From G963668345 sp965206025 (GTDB lineage: Bacteria > Acidobacteriota > Terriglobia > Bryobacterales > UBA6623), in contig CBDBIU010000004.1 in the NCBI GenBank assembly GCA_965206025.1, forward strand, positions 682,001 to 746,000: a DNA stretch of 64,000 bases, in the 5' to 3' direction. Position 1 is the stretch's first letter. Each line of letters starts with the position of its first letter. A model generated the notes under the pieces. It was not told the origin of the DNA. It made no database searches and worked only from the letters and a program-made list of their open reading frames with translations. Position numbers and translations under genes: made by a program. This document shows positions 19,501-28,108 of this stretch, piece by piece.

Positions 19501-20615
19501 TGGCCAACGGTCTAAGCCAGGTGGAAGGGGTTGTCACTTTCACCGGCGACCGCATGAGCATCGAACGGGTTACGGCGACCACCGGGGGCGGGCGACTACG
19601 ACTGAGCGGCAACAGCAGCTTCGGCGCGGACACGGCTAACTACCGCGTGAATGTGGAAGTGGAACAAGTTCGGCTGAGGTACCCGACTTCGATCAGGAGC
19701 GTTTTCGACGGCCGGTTGACGCTCTCCGGCGCCGGTTTTCAGAGCTTGCTCGAGGGCGATGTTGTCGTTCACCGGGCTGCGATCGAGCAGGAATTCGAGC
19801 TCGGGGTCGTGTTGGCGTCCTTGGGCGAGCCGACGCCCACGCCGCCGAGTAACCCGGTGCTCGAAAACATGCAGCTAGACATCCAGATTCGTTCGGTGCC
19901 CGACCTGCAAGTTGAAACCTCGCTGATCAAAAATATGCAGAGCCACGTCGACCTTCGCCTGGCAGGGACGGCCCTTGCCCCCGCGCTGCTCGGCCGGGTC
20001 AGCATCACACAAGGCGACGTCAACTTCCGCGGCTCGCGATACGTCATCAACCGCGGGGACGTCGAGTTCGCCAACCCGTTTCGCATCGAGCCGACCGTGA
20101 ATTTTGACCTGGAGAGCCGGCTGCGAGACGTCGATATCGCTTTGACGCTGTCCGGGCCGGCCCGCAAGATGAACCTCAGCTACCGCTCCGATCCGCCGCT
20201 GCAGTTCAACGAGCTGGTCTATCTCATCGCCTCCGGACGGGACCCGGGCGACCCGGTTCTCGCCGCCCAACAGACCGTCCAGCAGCAGCATCTCCTCCAG
20301 ACAGGCGCCAATACGGTGATGGCGCAAGCCCTGGCCCAGCCCGGTTCTCGGCGCGTGCAGCGCTTCTTCGGAGTCAGCCGTCTGAAGGTGGACCCGCAGG
20401 CCGGCGGAGCCGAGTTCAATCCCAGCGCCCGGATCTCCACCGACCAGCCCATCACCAACGATCTGATTTTGACCTACAGCTACGATCTATCCTCGGCACA
20501 GCAACAGACCGTGCGGGTGGAATGGGCGCCGACTCGGCGCTGGTCGATGATCGTCACCCGCGACGAGAACGGGTTGGTCGGAGCGGATTTGATTTACAAG
20601 AAGAGGCTCCGCTGA
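16590..20615 (+). CDS. TamB/YdbH-like (AsmA-family) translocation and assembly protein
   Basis: A 1341-residue protein with one N-terminal membrane anchor (residues 17-37) followed by a long beta-rich periplasmic part. The C-terminus matches TamB (DUF490): GDVNFRGSRYVINRGDVEF, then FNELVYLIASGR, the Q-rich helix QQTVQQQHLLQ, and the end ILTYSYDLSSAQQQ...WSMIVTRDENG. TamB-like proteins bridge inner and outer membranes, move phospholipids and help Omp85 partners. The neighbouring Omp85 protein and chaperone make a joint envelope-biogenesis function likely. Pcm starts directly at its stop codon. Confidence 0.88.
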   Translation: MKPLLRRLAKTRWKLWLAVIVGAPVIFVAGFALLVRTEWFEERIRQSALAELREATGGDVEIGGLSLDPVGLTGFTVVVRDVSFARSDESSQPPFLRIPSLRLNFGIESFLRRDITLRAMEVESPRVELVTADDGSTNLPSLEKWAEGTSLPAGWFDLVADRLHVREGSVSWNGLQFPVSLASEQFFLETRFEKASDRYRASVKLGSSSARIGDYEPLVTEGDLEFFLYRDRLEAPRIRLAAGDSQVEASLRVDDFRHPRIDADYKLRAELSSWAERFEISTVERGRSEVVGEASWDILRGKLAYSGRVEIQGLSLRSTPIAVEPIEALARYEGDGRRLAIRDLEVSVPGGRFEGGVDVDIVAGAAPRYRVAGELDLALPSVLDAVELPYGKVPGRPWSSVVTGRLQGHGSGVDEFEAALSLELAAPEAMEEGLSPLAGQIEIAYSARDRQADVFLLRLSTPSTDFDATGFLSLDGRSSLAVHAKTKSSERLVHLAKAAAPRWADSLSGLFSEASFDGDLRGYLFSKGGPAYELQGRARARGLRLLGHEWKSFETEMELRPDQLRIAHGRLKDGPAMATMSITLPLDQGGLAEELPLAGEVRLENLPLDRLVSAAGWEIPIKGRAGGTIQVAGSAVQPRGSAEVEISDGEAWGRPFDLLAGEIEFSQEKITLRKFDLSHQDAEIRATAQFDPPERRFRFDAEGKDWGIEKLKALPPGFGGALRFEIGGSGRFDRGEELFEELALSGLWSVESFHLNRKPIGSLKGGVETVDHEVTLDWQAELLAGRLEGAAHVYPTQNGKLRGRTQFTDVSVVELARLADVSVEKATGTVDGHCTFSAVSWGLDELMAEGQVTRLEGELAAIPTVEKHYGIWNPFPMRWGYARNTLRLDRMRLLGEGTDVEINGEVSFAPEEQVNVDVSGTFNLAVIESFRSDLQARGSSTLEMKVGGSLQVPLLEGRMELNDASLRSVHLANGLSQVEGVVTFTGDRMSIERVTATTGGGRLRLSGNSSFGADTANYRVNVEVEQVRLRYPTSIRSVFDGRLTLSGAGFQSLLEGDVVVHRAAIEQEFELGVVLASLGEPTPTPPSNPVLENMQLDIQIRSVPDLQVETSLIKNMQSHVDLRLAGTALAPALLGRVSITQGDVNFRGSRYVINRGDVEFANPFRIEPTVNFDLESRLRDVDIALTLSGPARKMNLSYRSDPPLQFNELVYLIASGRDPGDPVLAAQQTVQQQHLLQTGANTVMAQALAQPGSRRVQRFFGVSRLKVDPQAGGAEFNPSARISTDQPITNDLILTYSYDLSSAQQQTVRVEWAPTRRWSMIVTRDENGLVGADLIYKKRLR

Positions 20616-21266
20616 GTGCCCGCGTGGGAACAGTTACGCCGCGAGATGGTGGAGCGCCAACTGCGGGAGCGCGGCATCCGAGACGAGAAGGTTCTACAAG
20701 CTATGGGCAGCATACCCCGCCATGAGTTCATTCCCGACATCGGCCGGCGGCGGGCCTACGAGGATGAGCCGCAGCCGATCGGCGCGCAACAGACCATTTC
20801 TCAGCCCTACATGGTCGCGGTCATGGCCGAGTCACTAAAGTTGAGCACAACCGATACCGTACTGGAGATCGGCGGGGGTTCGGGATACGCCGCCGCCGTT
20901 ATGGCGTTGCTTTCCCGTCACGTCTACGCCATGGAACGCGAACCGGCCTTGGTCAACTTGGCGCGTGGCAACCTGGCTCGCGCCGGGCTCGCCGAACGCG
21001 TGACTGTGATCGCGGGGGACGGAACGCTCGGCTGCCCAGAGCACTCCCCCTTCCAGTCCATTTCCGTCGCCGCGGCTGCTCCCGAGGTTCCCCCGCCGCT
21101 GCTTGAGCAGCTCGACGGGGAAGGAGGCCGGCTGGTCATGCCTGTCGGTTCCGCCCATGACCAAGAGCTGCGGTTCATCAGGAAGTTCGCCGGCCGAGTC
21201 GAGCAGCGTACCATCACGCCCTGCCGTTTCGTACCTTTGCTCGGCGAGAAAGCTTGGCCGAAGTGA
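20616..21266 (+). CDS. pcm: Protein-L-isoaspartate O-methyltransferase
   Basis: A 216-residue SAM-dependent enzyme that repairs isoaspartyl sites in aged proteins. Family signatures: MVERQLRERGIRDEKVLQAM, RHEFIP, GAQQTISQPYMVAVM and the SAM loop VLEIGGGSGYAAA (a Gly replaces the more usual Thr in EIGTGSGY). Length is normal. The GTG start follows the TGA of the TamB gene with no spacing, indicating coupled translation from the same mRNA. Confidence 0.92.
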   Translation: MPAWEQLRREMVERQLRERGIRDEKVLQAMGSIPRHEFIPDIGRRRAYEDEPQPIGAQQTISQPYMVAVMAESLKLSTTDTVLEIGGGSGYAAAVMALLSRHVYAMEREPALVNLARGNLARAGLAERVTVIAGDGTLGCPEHSPFQSISVAAAAPEVPPPLLEQLDGEGGRLVMPVGSAHDQELRFIRKFAGRVEQRTITPCRFVPLLGEKAWPK

Positions 21267-21309
21267 GCCGGCTGAACAGAGCGAGTAGGCCCGATGAAGC
21301 AGAAGTACA

Positions 21310-21360
21310 TGGGGGGTCTATCGCGTGCTTCGACCGTCAGCTGGGAGAATGCGGGCTAGG
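21310..21360 (+). repeat. Partial copy of the 31061/54195 repeat, including the GAGAAnGCGGGCTA motif
   Basis: CTATCGCGTGCTTCGACCGT followed by CAGCTGGGAGAATGCGGGCT matches the reverse complement of 31061-31110 closely. It lies between pcm and selB. Because the longest SelB reading frame begins inside this repeat, that upstream start is unlikely. Confidence 0.6.
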
Positions 21361-21414
21361 CTACCGATCGTAGCCGCCAAGGCTCCGGGTGACTTTCGCC
21401 GGAGAAACCTTACA

Positions 21415-23340
21415 TTGACAGCAACTGAAGATACACCTGCGTCGAAGTACGTCATCGTCGGCACCGCGGGTCACATCGACCACGGTAAGACCGAACTCGT
21501 GCGGGCTTTGACCGGCATCGACACCGACCGCCTCGCGGAGGAGAAGAGGCGGGGGATCACGATCGACCTGGGATTCGCGCATCTCGACGTCGGCCCCGAT
21601 CTGAAACTCGGCCTGGTGGACGTTCCCGGACACGAGCGCTTCGTCAGAAACATGCTGGCCGGTGTCGGCGGGATCGACTTGGTGCTGCTTGTCGTCGCCG
21701 CCGACGAGTCGATCATGCCTCAAACCCGAGAGCACTTCGACATTTGCCGGCTCCTCGGTATCCGCAAGGGACTGGTCGCCCTGACCAAGATGGACCTGGT
21801 CGACCCGGATCTCGTCGAGCTTGTAAAGCTTGAAGCGCAGGAGTTTTTCAAGGGTTCGTTCCTCGAAGGTGCCCCGGTCGTGCCGGTGAGCTCGAAAACC
21901 GGAGAAGGTCTGGAGAAACTGCGCCAAGCCTTGACCGACATCGCTCTCGAAGTGGAGCCCAAAGACAGCCGGCGCCGCTTCCGCTTGCCGATCGACCGCG
22001 TGTTCATCATGCGGGGGTTCGGCACGGTCACTACGGGAACAATGGTTTCCGGCTCTTTGCGGGCGGAGTCGGAGGTGGAGGTCTATCCCATCGGGAAGCG
22101 CGTCCGGGTCCGCGGGCTTCAAGTCCACAATCAGGCCCGCCCGATCGCCTCGGCCGGTCAGCGGACCGCCGTCAATCTATCCGGCGTGGAGGCCGCCAGC
22201 TTGGGGAGAGGAATGGTCTTGGCGACGCCGGGCAAATTCCAAACCAGCGACCGAATCGACTGCCGCCTCGACCTGCTGCCCTCCGCCCGGCCGCTCAAGT
22301 ATGGCGCTCCGGTGCATTTTCACACCGGCACGGCCGAACTCGAAGCCCGGCTCTACTACCTCGACCGGCGACCCGGCCTTCGGCCCGGCGACAGCGCCTA
22401 TACCCAAGCACGCTTTAAAGAACCCCTGCTGGTGTTGCCCGGAGACCGATTCATCGTCCGGCAGTTCTCTCCCGTGATCACCATCGGTGGGGGAGTCGTG
22501 CTCGACAACCGGCCACCGGGGCGCGGCGCGTCCAAGGACTGGAAGACTCGGCTCGACGCTCTGGCCGGCGGCGACCCCAAAAAGGTCTTGGAAGCGTTGT
22601 TGCAAGATGCAACCTATGGTCTCGCGCAGTCGGATATCGTCTCCCGCACGGGTTGGCTCGAAGGCGAAATCGAGGACGCGGCTGGGTCGCTCGAGGCTGA
22701 AGGCCTCGCCGTTCGCATTCACCAAGACCCGACCTGGCTCGTCCACGCCAAGCCTCACCGGATCGCCTCGCAACGGGTCGTGGATTTCCTGGGGGAATTT
22801 CACCGAAAGAACCCGCTTACGCCCGGGGTCTCGAAGGAACAGCTCCGCAGCAGCCGGTTCCCCGACGCACCCGCTTTCTTTGCCGAAGCTCTTTCCCGAC
22901 AGTTGGTTCAGCAAGGCAAGATCGAGTTGGATGGCGAGATGGTACGGCTAGCCGGGCACCGGATCGAGCTCCAACAGGATGAGCAAGAGGCCCGCGAAAA
23001 AATTGTTTCCATTTTTCTAGATGCGGCTCTGAAGGCGCCGATGATGCGCGAGCTGCTGCCGAAACTGCCGGTCGACCCCGCTCGCGCCCGCAAAATCCTC
23101 CAGACGCTGCTACGAGAAGGAGTGCTTGTCAAAGTCAGCCAAGACCTCGTCTTCCACCGGGAATCCATCGAGCGCCTCAAGAGGCTGCTCAAGGAGCACA
23201 AATCGCGATCTACAACCATCGGCGTGCCCGCTTTTAAGAACCTTGCCGGCATCAGCCGCAAGTACGCCATCCCGCTGCTCGAATACCTCGACCGCGAGAA
23301 AATCACCCGCAGAGTAGGCGACGAGCGGCTAATTCTGTAG
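21415..23340 (+). CDS. selB: Selenocysteine-specific translation elongation factor SelB
   Basis: About 641 residues. GTPase motifs: GTAGHIDHGKTELVRALTGI, EEKRRGITIDLGFA, DVPGHERFVRNM and TKMD. The middle has SelB-type beta-barrel domains and the C-terminus several winged helices (GVSKEQLRSS, IGVPAFKNLAGISRKYAIPL) that bind the SECIS hairpin of selenoprotein mRNAs. Start chosen at TTG 21415 with GGAG ten bases upstream; the frame extends upstream to a GTG at 21325 that lies in a repeat. No selA, selD, tRNA-Sec or obvious selenoprotein lies in the window. Confidence 0.92.
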   Translation: MTATEDTPASKYVIVGTAGHIDHGKTELVRALTGIDTDRLAEEKRRGITIDLGFAHLDVGPDLKLGLVDVPGHERFVRNMLAGVGGIDLVLLVVAADESIMPQTREHFDICRLLGIRKGLVALTKMDLVDPDLVELVKLEAQEFFKGSFLEGAPVVPVSSKTGEGLEKLRQALTDIALEVEPKDSRRRFRLPIDRVFIMRGFGTVTTGTMVSGSLRAESEVEVYPIGKRVRVRGLQVHNQARPIASAGQRTAVNLSGVEAASLGRGMVLATPGKFQTSDRIDCRLDLLPSARPLKYGAPVHFHTGTAELEARLYYLDRRPGLRPGDSAYTQARFKEPLLVLPGDRFIVRQFSPVITIGGGVVLDNRPPGRGASKDWKTRLDALAGGDPKKVLEALLQDATYGLAQSDIVSRTGWLEGEIEDAAGSLEAEGLAVRIHQDPTWLVHAKPHRIASQRVVDFLGEFHRKNPLTPGVSKEQLRSSRFPDAPAFFAEALSRQLVQQGKIELDGEMVRLAGHRIELQQDEQEAREKIVSIFLDAALKAPMMRELLPKLPVDPARARKILQTLLREGVLVKVSQDLVFHRESIERLKRLLKEHKSRSTTIGVPAFKNLAGISRKYAIPLLEYLDREKITRRVGDERLIL

Positions 23341-23578
23341 GCTAGCGACGACACCCGGAGAGCTGCCCAACCGCGCCGCCCGATCAGCCTCCGCCTGCAT
23401 ATTCGCTCAAGCACCTGCCCGCGTATCCGTTTGCCTTCGGCGACGCCTGAATGATCTCACGTCGGCAAGAAAAGCGGGGTAGAAAACGGCCGCGAGTCTG
23501 GGCCGTCGTTTGGCCCAGGCCCGCGGCACGGGACCGCCCGGGGGGTCGAATCGAGCTGCCTAAGTCCCAGCAGTTCAC

Positions 23579-24123
23579 TCACCGCGAAATAGAACACTGT
23601 GTGCCGCAGCGAGCCGCCTGACTAACTCCCGAACAAAAAGCCAGCTCCTCCGCCGGCGCGTCCACCTTCGACTCCAGCCCTTGGTCAAAGGCATCCATCC
23701 TCTTGAAGGTGAACAACTGCTGCCACGGGACGGAGTTTTGTGGCATCACGGTCCCTACTTCCAACACAAAGGCCTCTCGCATGCCGTTTCCAAACACCCA
23801 GTAAAAGCGTTGAATCTCTTCTCCCGTTTCCCTGTTCACAAGGAGCGTAAACGCTGTGCAATCCGGAAAGACCTCTGTGCGGATATCAAAAAACTGGGCC
23901 AAGTTTCCAAAGACGGTCTGGCCGTTGGCCGGCTCGCCGCACCCGGCCGATGGTCTGCTTTGTGAATGTCAAAAGCGTGGACCGCATCATCTACTCGATC
24001 TTCCACCGCTTCAACCTGGAGTGGAAAAATCACACCCTCCAAGTTTTTACACAAGCAGCTTGACATCACCTCGATCAGCTGCTTCTTCGACAACCGCTCG
24101 ACCTTTTTGCTATCGTTCTTCAT
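23579..24123 (-). pseudogene. Unidentified, probably frameshifted gene beside MITE copy 2
   Basis: An ATG at 24123 with AAAGGA upstream opens MKNDSKKVERLSKKQLIEVM..., which reads well for about 55 codons and then degrades. A second minus-strand frame from about 23950 reads NGQTVFGNLAQFFDIRTEVF and continues plausibly to about 23650. A frameshift near 23950 would join them. No family recognised; coding on the plus strand is not excluded. Copy 2 of the element lies 45 bases upstream of the ATG and may separate it from its promoter. The stretch 23341-23578 holds only a motif copy (23465-23482). Confidence 0.35.
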
Positions 24124-24167
24124 GGCTCGTCATCCTTTCGTTTTTTTTCCTCTAGGGAAGATTTTGT

Positions 24168-24623
24168 GGCTCTTCCGGGTTTTTAGTGGGTGGCCAACGG
24201 GTAGCCGGCTCCTCCATCCTGCCGACCCGACGTCGCCCGCAGTCACATCGGAGCCCAAAAGGCGGCCAAGAAATCCCCAAATACCCTACACGCCAGTCCG
24301 GTCGTGGGCAACTCGTAAAGGGAATAAGATACTGATAAACAGGGAGTTATCTCTTTGAGTGTGGCCACTGGATGACAGTTGTGGATCCGCATTTCACAGC
24401 CTTCGGGAGACTGTACGACTACCTGCCAGCAGCCTTGCTCTACTCGTAACCCTTTGTTTATCAGTAATTCTTTTTGGCCAACGCAGTCGCCGCCCGGCCT
24501 TGGGGGCCGTAGAGTTGTCACGAAGCCCTTGAATGGCACCGAAGCAGGCTCCGGGAGGTCGGCCTCACAGTGGCGAGGGATCCGTCACTCACCGCCGCCA
24601 GCCACTAAAATCCCAGAAGAGCC
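24168..24623. mobile_element. ISL3-like miniature element (MITE), copy 2
   Basis: 456 bp with the same 22-bp inverted ends as copy 1 and, by eye, the same sequence throughout. Flanked by perfect 8-bp duplications GATTTTGT (24160-24167 and 24624-24631). It sits in intergenic DNA, 45 bases upstream of the possible gene start at 24123. Confidence 0.93.
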
Positions 24624-24742
24624 GATTTTGTGGGGGGCCTCCCCCGTCTACTACCGTGCGGGGCAAAGCCCGCGGGGGGGAGTTTAGCTCACTCCCCCCG
24701 GATGGCGAGCCTCCTCATTTCATCTCTGTTCATGCCCGATCC

Positions 24743-24830
24743 AGAGCCGCCAGCGCAAGTGACGGTCATGGATGTAGGGCCAGGCTTGTGCCCCACGCAA
24801 AGCAATAAACACGGATGGGTTTTCGACCGC
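24743..24830 (+). repeat. Dispersed repeat family B, copy 1
   Basis: The block starting GAGCCGCCAGCGCAAGTGAC, running through GGTCATGGATGTAGGGC and ending GGGTTTTCGACCG aligns with 44185-44272 and 45361-45450. It fills part of the gap before the GT2 gene. The rest of 24632-25139 is GC-rich with short hairpins and no supportable gene. Confidence 0.6.
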
Positions 24831-25139
24831 ATCCCTGCGGCCCCCCTCGGCCCACCCAAAGCGATGAAGGGATCGGTCGGTTTTCGACGGATCGATCACC
24901 ACGCCACGGTGATCATAGAACACCTGAGTAAACTTACTGCTGGCGCTGATCGCGGTCTCGGCGACTCCCGGTTCGGGAAGTGGAACGGGCCGCCTTTTCG
25001 GCGGTGTGCTTTTCGAGGACGTCAGCGACGGGCGATCTTCTGATTTAAACTGGTACATACTAGAGGGGATCGGCCACTCGGAGTGTCCGGCTCACGACCC
25101 CTAAGGTTCGCGAAAACCGGCTTTCCGTAATCACACTTC

Positions 25140-26033
25140 ATGCCCTTCGACAGAAACCAATCCCCGGGGTGCTCGGTCGTTGTACCTTGCTATCAAGAGG
25201 AAGCGGTCGTAGCCGAAACGGTCAGACAGATCCGAGATGTCCTCGAGCGTGAGTCGTTCGATTGGGAGATGGTTTTTGTGGATGACGGGAGCACGGACCG
25301 GACGGGGACGATTCTTGATGATTTAAGCGAGCGAAATACGCGCCTGCGGGTGATTCACAACCCGAAGAACATGGGCTATGGAGCCTCTCTCAAGAGGGGC
25401 TTTCGCCAGGCGAAATACGACCGGCTGGCCATTACCGACGCCGACGGCACTTATCCCAACGAAAGAATACCCGAGTTCGTGAAACTGCTCGAGCGGGCTG
25501 ACATGGTCGTGGGTGCTCGCACCGGGGCCAACGTCAACGTGCCACTGTTGCGAAGACCGGTTAAATCGCTGCTGCTCAAGTTTAGCCGCTGGATGTCGCA
25601 GGCGGACATCCGGGACATCAATAGCGGCCTTCGCTGCATGTGGGCCCGCCATCTGGCGACTTTCTGGTTCATGCTGCCCGACACGTTTAGCTTTACGACC
25701 ACCATCACCCTGGCGATGCACATGCACGGTCTAACCGTGGAATACGTGCCCATCGACTACCATCAACGGATCGGTCGGAGTTCGATTCGTCCCATCCGCG
25801 ACACGGTCAAGTTCTTCTCGCTGGTCGTTCGGGCCGTGATGTATTTTCGCCCCTTGCAGGTGTTCGGCTCCCTGGCCCTGTTGCTGATGATTTCTTCAGC
25901 CGCGGCGGCTATCATATCCCAACTTCTCGGCCGGCACTTGCCCGACGTGATCGTGGCGACTATGTTTTCCACGGGAATCATTCTATTTGCCTTGGGACTG
26001 CTCGGTGATCTTATCAATGTGCGGCGGAAGTAG
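25140..26033 (+). CDS. Family 2 glycosyltransferase (DPM1-like) with C-terminal membrane helices
   Basis: A 297-residue GT2 enzyme. The GT-A fold shows SVVVPCYQEEAVV, FVDDGSTDRTG, HNPKNMGYGASLKRGF and the metal motif DADGTYP. The C-terminus carries two hydrophobic helices (about 240-262 and 270-290), as in membrane-bound polyprenyl-phosphate sugar transferases. It leads a four-gene run with Gmd and GDP-fucose synthase, suggesting a role in surface glycan assembly. The donor sugar is not evident. Confidence 0.87.
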   Translation: MPFDRNQSPGCSVVVPCYQEEAVVAETVRQIRDVLERESFDWEMVFVDDGSTDRTGTILDDLSERNTRLRVIHNPKNMGYGASLKRGFRQAKYDRLAITDADGTYPNERIPEFVKLLERADMVVGARTGANVNVPLLRRPVKSLLLKFSRWMSQADIRDINSGLRCMWARHLATFWFMLPDTFSFTTTITLAMHMHGLTVEYVPIDYHQRIGRSSIRPIRDTVKFFSLVVRAVMYFRPLQVFGSLALLLMISSAAAAIISQLLGRHLPDVIVATMFSTGIILFALGLLGDLINVRRK

Positions 26034-26072
26034 GCCCCGGCGAAACCAGCACCGTAAGGGTGTATTTGCTGC

Positions 26073-27098
26073 ATGAAGCGCGCTTTAATCACAGGCATCA
26101 CGGGTCAAGACGGATCGTACTTGGCGCGTTTTCTATTAGCCAAAGGCTACGAAGTCCACGGCATCGTGAGACGGTCCAGCACCTTTGGCACCGAGCGGCT
26201 TACCGACATCTACGAAGACCCTCACCAGAGTGGCGCGCGGCTCATCTTACATTACGGCGATATGTCGGACGCATCCTCTCTGCGTCACGTACTGGCGAAA
26301 GCGGACCCGCAGGAGGTCTACAACCTCGCGGCCCAGTCCCATGTGATGGTTTCATTCCATCTCCCTGAATACACAGCCGACGCCAACGCTACCGGGACGC
26401 TGCGTTTGTTGCAGGCGATCCGCGACCGGGCTGACGAGACGGGCAAAGTGATTCGTTTCTACCAGGCCGGGTCGTCGGAAATGTTCGGCGCCACGGCTCC
26501 CCCGCAAAACGAACAGAGCCTGTTCCGACCCCGCAGCCCTTACGCCGTGAGTAAGGCGGCTGCCCACTGGTACGTGGTCAGCTACCGCGAATCCTATGGC
26601 TTGTTTCTCTGCAACGGGATTCTGTTCAATCATGAATCTCCCCAACGGGGAGAAACCTTCGTCACCCGTAAGATTACGCGGGCGCTCGGACGCATTAAAG
26701 TCGGCCTTCAGGATAAACTCTACCTGGGCAACCTCGACGCCCATCGGGACTGGGGATTCGCCGGCGACTACGTCGAGGCCATGTGGATGATGCTTCAGCA
26801 GGACCACCCGGACGACTACGTCGTGGCTACGGGGGAACAGCGTTCGGTGGACCAGTTCCTTTCCGAAGCCGCTGCTTTGCTGGACCTGGATTGGCGGCAG
26901 CACGTCGAGATTGACGAACGCTACATCAGGCCGACGGAGGTGGACAGTCTGCTTGGCGACGCGACAAAGGTGCGCGAGCGACTGGGGTGGCGGCCGAAGG
27001 TCGACTTTTCACAACTGGTCTCGATGATGGTTGATCACGACTACAAGCTTGCCCAAAAGGAATACGCCATGGCGAACCTCGCCACGACCGATAGCTGA
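26073..27098 (+). CDS. gmd: GDP-mannose 4,6-dehydratase
   Basis: A 341-residue extended SDR enzyme converting GDP-mannose to GDP-4-keto-6-deoxymannose. Seen: the NADP loop ALITGITGQDGSYLA, the family stretch GIVRRSSTFGTERLTDIY, NLAAQSHVMVSF, the catalytic YAVSKAAAHW (YxxxK), and NHESPQRGETFVTRKITRA. It lies 39 bases after the GT2 and 10 bases before GDP-fucose synthase, which takes its product. Confidence 0.95.
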   Translation: MKRALITGITGQDGSYLARFLLAKGYEVHGIVRRSSTFGTERLTDIYEDPHQSGARLILHYGDMSDASSLRHVLAKADPQEVYNLAAQSHVMVSFHLPEYTADANATGTLRLLQAIRDRADETGKVIRFYQAGSSEMFGATAPPQNEQSLFRPRSPYAVSKAAAHWYVVSYRESYGLFLCNGILFNHESPQRGETFVTRKITRALGRIKVGLQDKLYLGNLDAHRDWGFAGDYVEAMWMMLQQDHPDDYVVATGEQRSVDQFLSEAAALLDLDWRQHVEIDERYIRPTEVDSLLGDATKVRERLGWRPKVDFSQLVSMMVDHDYKLAQKEYAMANLATTDS

Positions 27099-27108
27099 GC
27101 GACGCCCC

Positions 27109-28047
27109 GTGAAACCGACCAGCCGAGTCTATATAGCGGGCCACCAGGGACTTGTAGGATCGGCGATCCTGCGCCATCTGCGGAAAGCGGGCTACCGGGA
27201 CCTTGTTACGCGCGGGCGCTCTGAGTTGGACCTGACCAGTCAGCCGGCCGTCGAAAGATTCTTTGAACAGCAGAGACCCGAATATATCTTTTTAGCGGCG
27301 GCGAGAGTCGGCGGCGTCCTAGCCAACAGCACCTACCCGGCCGAATTCATTCGCGACAACCTCTTGATTCAGACGAACGTGATTGACGCTGCTTTCCGGT
27401 ATGGCGTTCGCAAATTTCTATTTCTGGGATCCTCCTGTGTTTATCCCAAACACGCCACCCAGCCGATGACCGAGGACCAGCTGTTGTCCGGCCTCCCTGA
27501 ACCGAGCAACGAATCGTACGCGATCGCGAAAATCGCGGGCATCAAAATGGCTCAAGCCTATCGGCGGCAGCACGGGTTCCCGGTGATTTCCTTGATGCCG
27601 ACGAACCTGTACGGTCCCGGGGACAACTTTGATTTGGAAACTTCCCATGTCGTACCCGCGCTGATCCGGAAGTTCCACGAGGCCGAAGTTTCAGGGGCTT
27701 CTCCGGTTACTGTCTGGGGGACGGGGAATCCTCGGCGCGAATTCTTATACGTCGAAGATTTGGCGGACGCTGTTCACTTCTTGATGCTGAACTACGACTC
27801 AGGCGACATCATCAACGTCGGCACCGGCCAGGATGTCAGCATCGCCGAATTGGCCGGGATGGTAGCTGAGATCGTGGGGTATCGGGGAGAGGTCGTGTTT
27901 GATCCTTCGAAACCCGGTGGGCCGCCTCGCAAGTTACTAGACGTTTCCCGCTTGAGTTCCCTGGGCTGGCGTGCGCCCACGAATTTGCGGGAGGGCCTGG
28001 AACGAACTTATCGCTGGTTCAGCGAAGAGTTTCGCGCTTCGGGATGA
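27109..28047 (+). CDS. fcl: GDP-L-fucose synthase
   Basis: A 312-residue epimerase/reductase that makes GDP-L-fucose from the Gmd product. Motifs: VYIAGHQGLVGSAILRHL, FLGSSCVYPK and the catalytic ESYAIAKIAG (YxxxK), then LMPTNLYGPGDNFD. The start is GTG 27109, giving normal length; the frame runs 26 codons further upstream inside gmd. Ribosome site is weak, so coupling to gmd is likely. Confidence 0.93.
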   Translation: MKPTSRVYIAGHQGLVGSAILRHLRKAGYRDLVTRGRSELDLTSQPAVERFFEQQRPEYIFLAAARVGGVLANSTYPAEFIRDNLLIQTNVIDAAFRYGVRKFLFLGSSCVYPKHATQPMTEDQLLSGLPEPSNESYAIAKIAGIKMAQAYRRQHGFPVISLMPTNLYGPGDNFDLETSHVVPALIRKFHEAEVSGASPVTVWGTGNPRREFLYVEDLADAVHFLMLNYDSGDIINVGTGQDVSIAELAGMVAEIVGYRGEVVFDPSKPGGPPRKLLDVSRLSSLGWRAPTNLREGLERTYRWFSEEFRASG

Positions 28048-28108
28048 AACCTCCGGCACGCGCCTCGACGACGGGGGCGTTTCCCGTTCTCTGTTGTAGA
28101 GTGAGGAA

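Noticed and set aside
23341..23578. tRNA-Sec next to selB
   Set aside because: No long class II fold with a TCA anticodon loop could be built on either strand.
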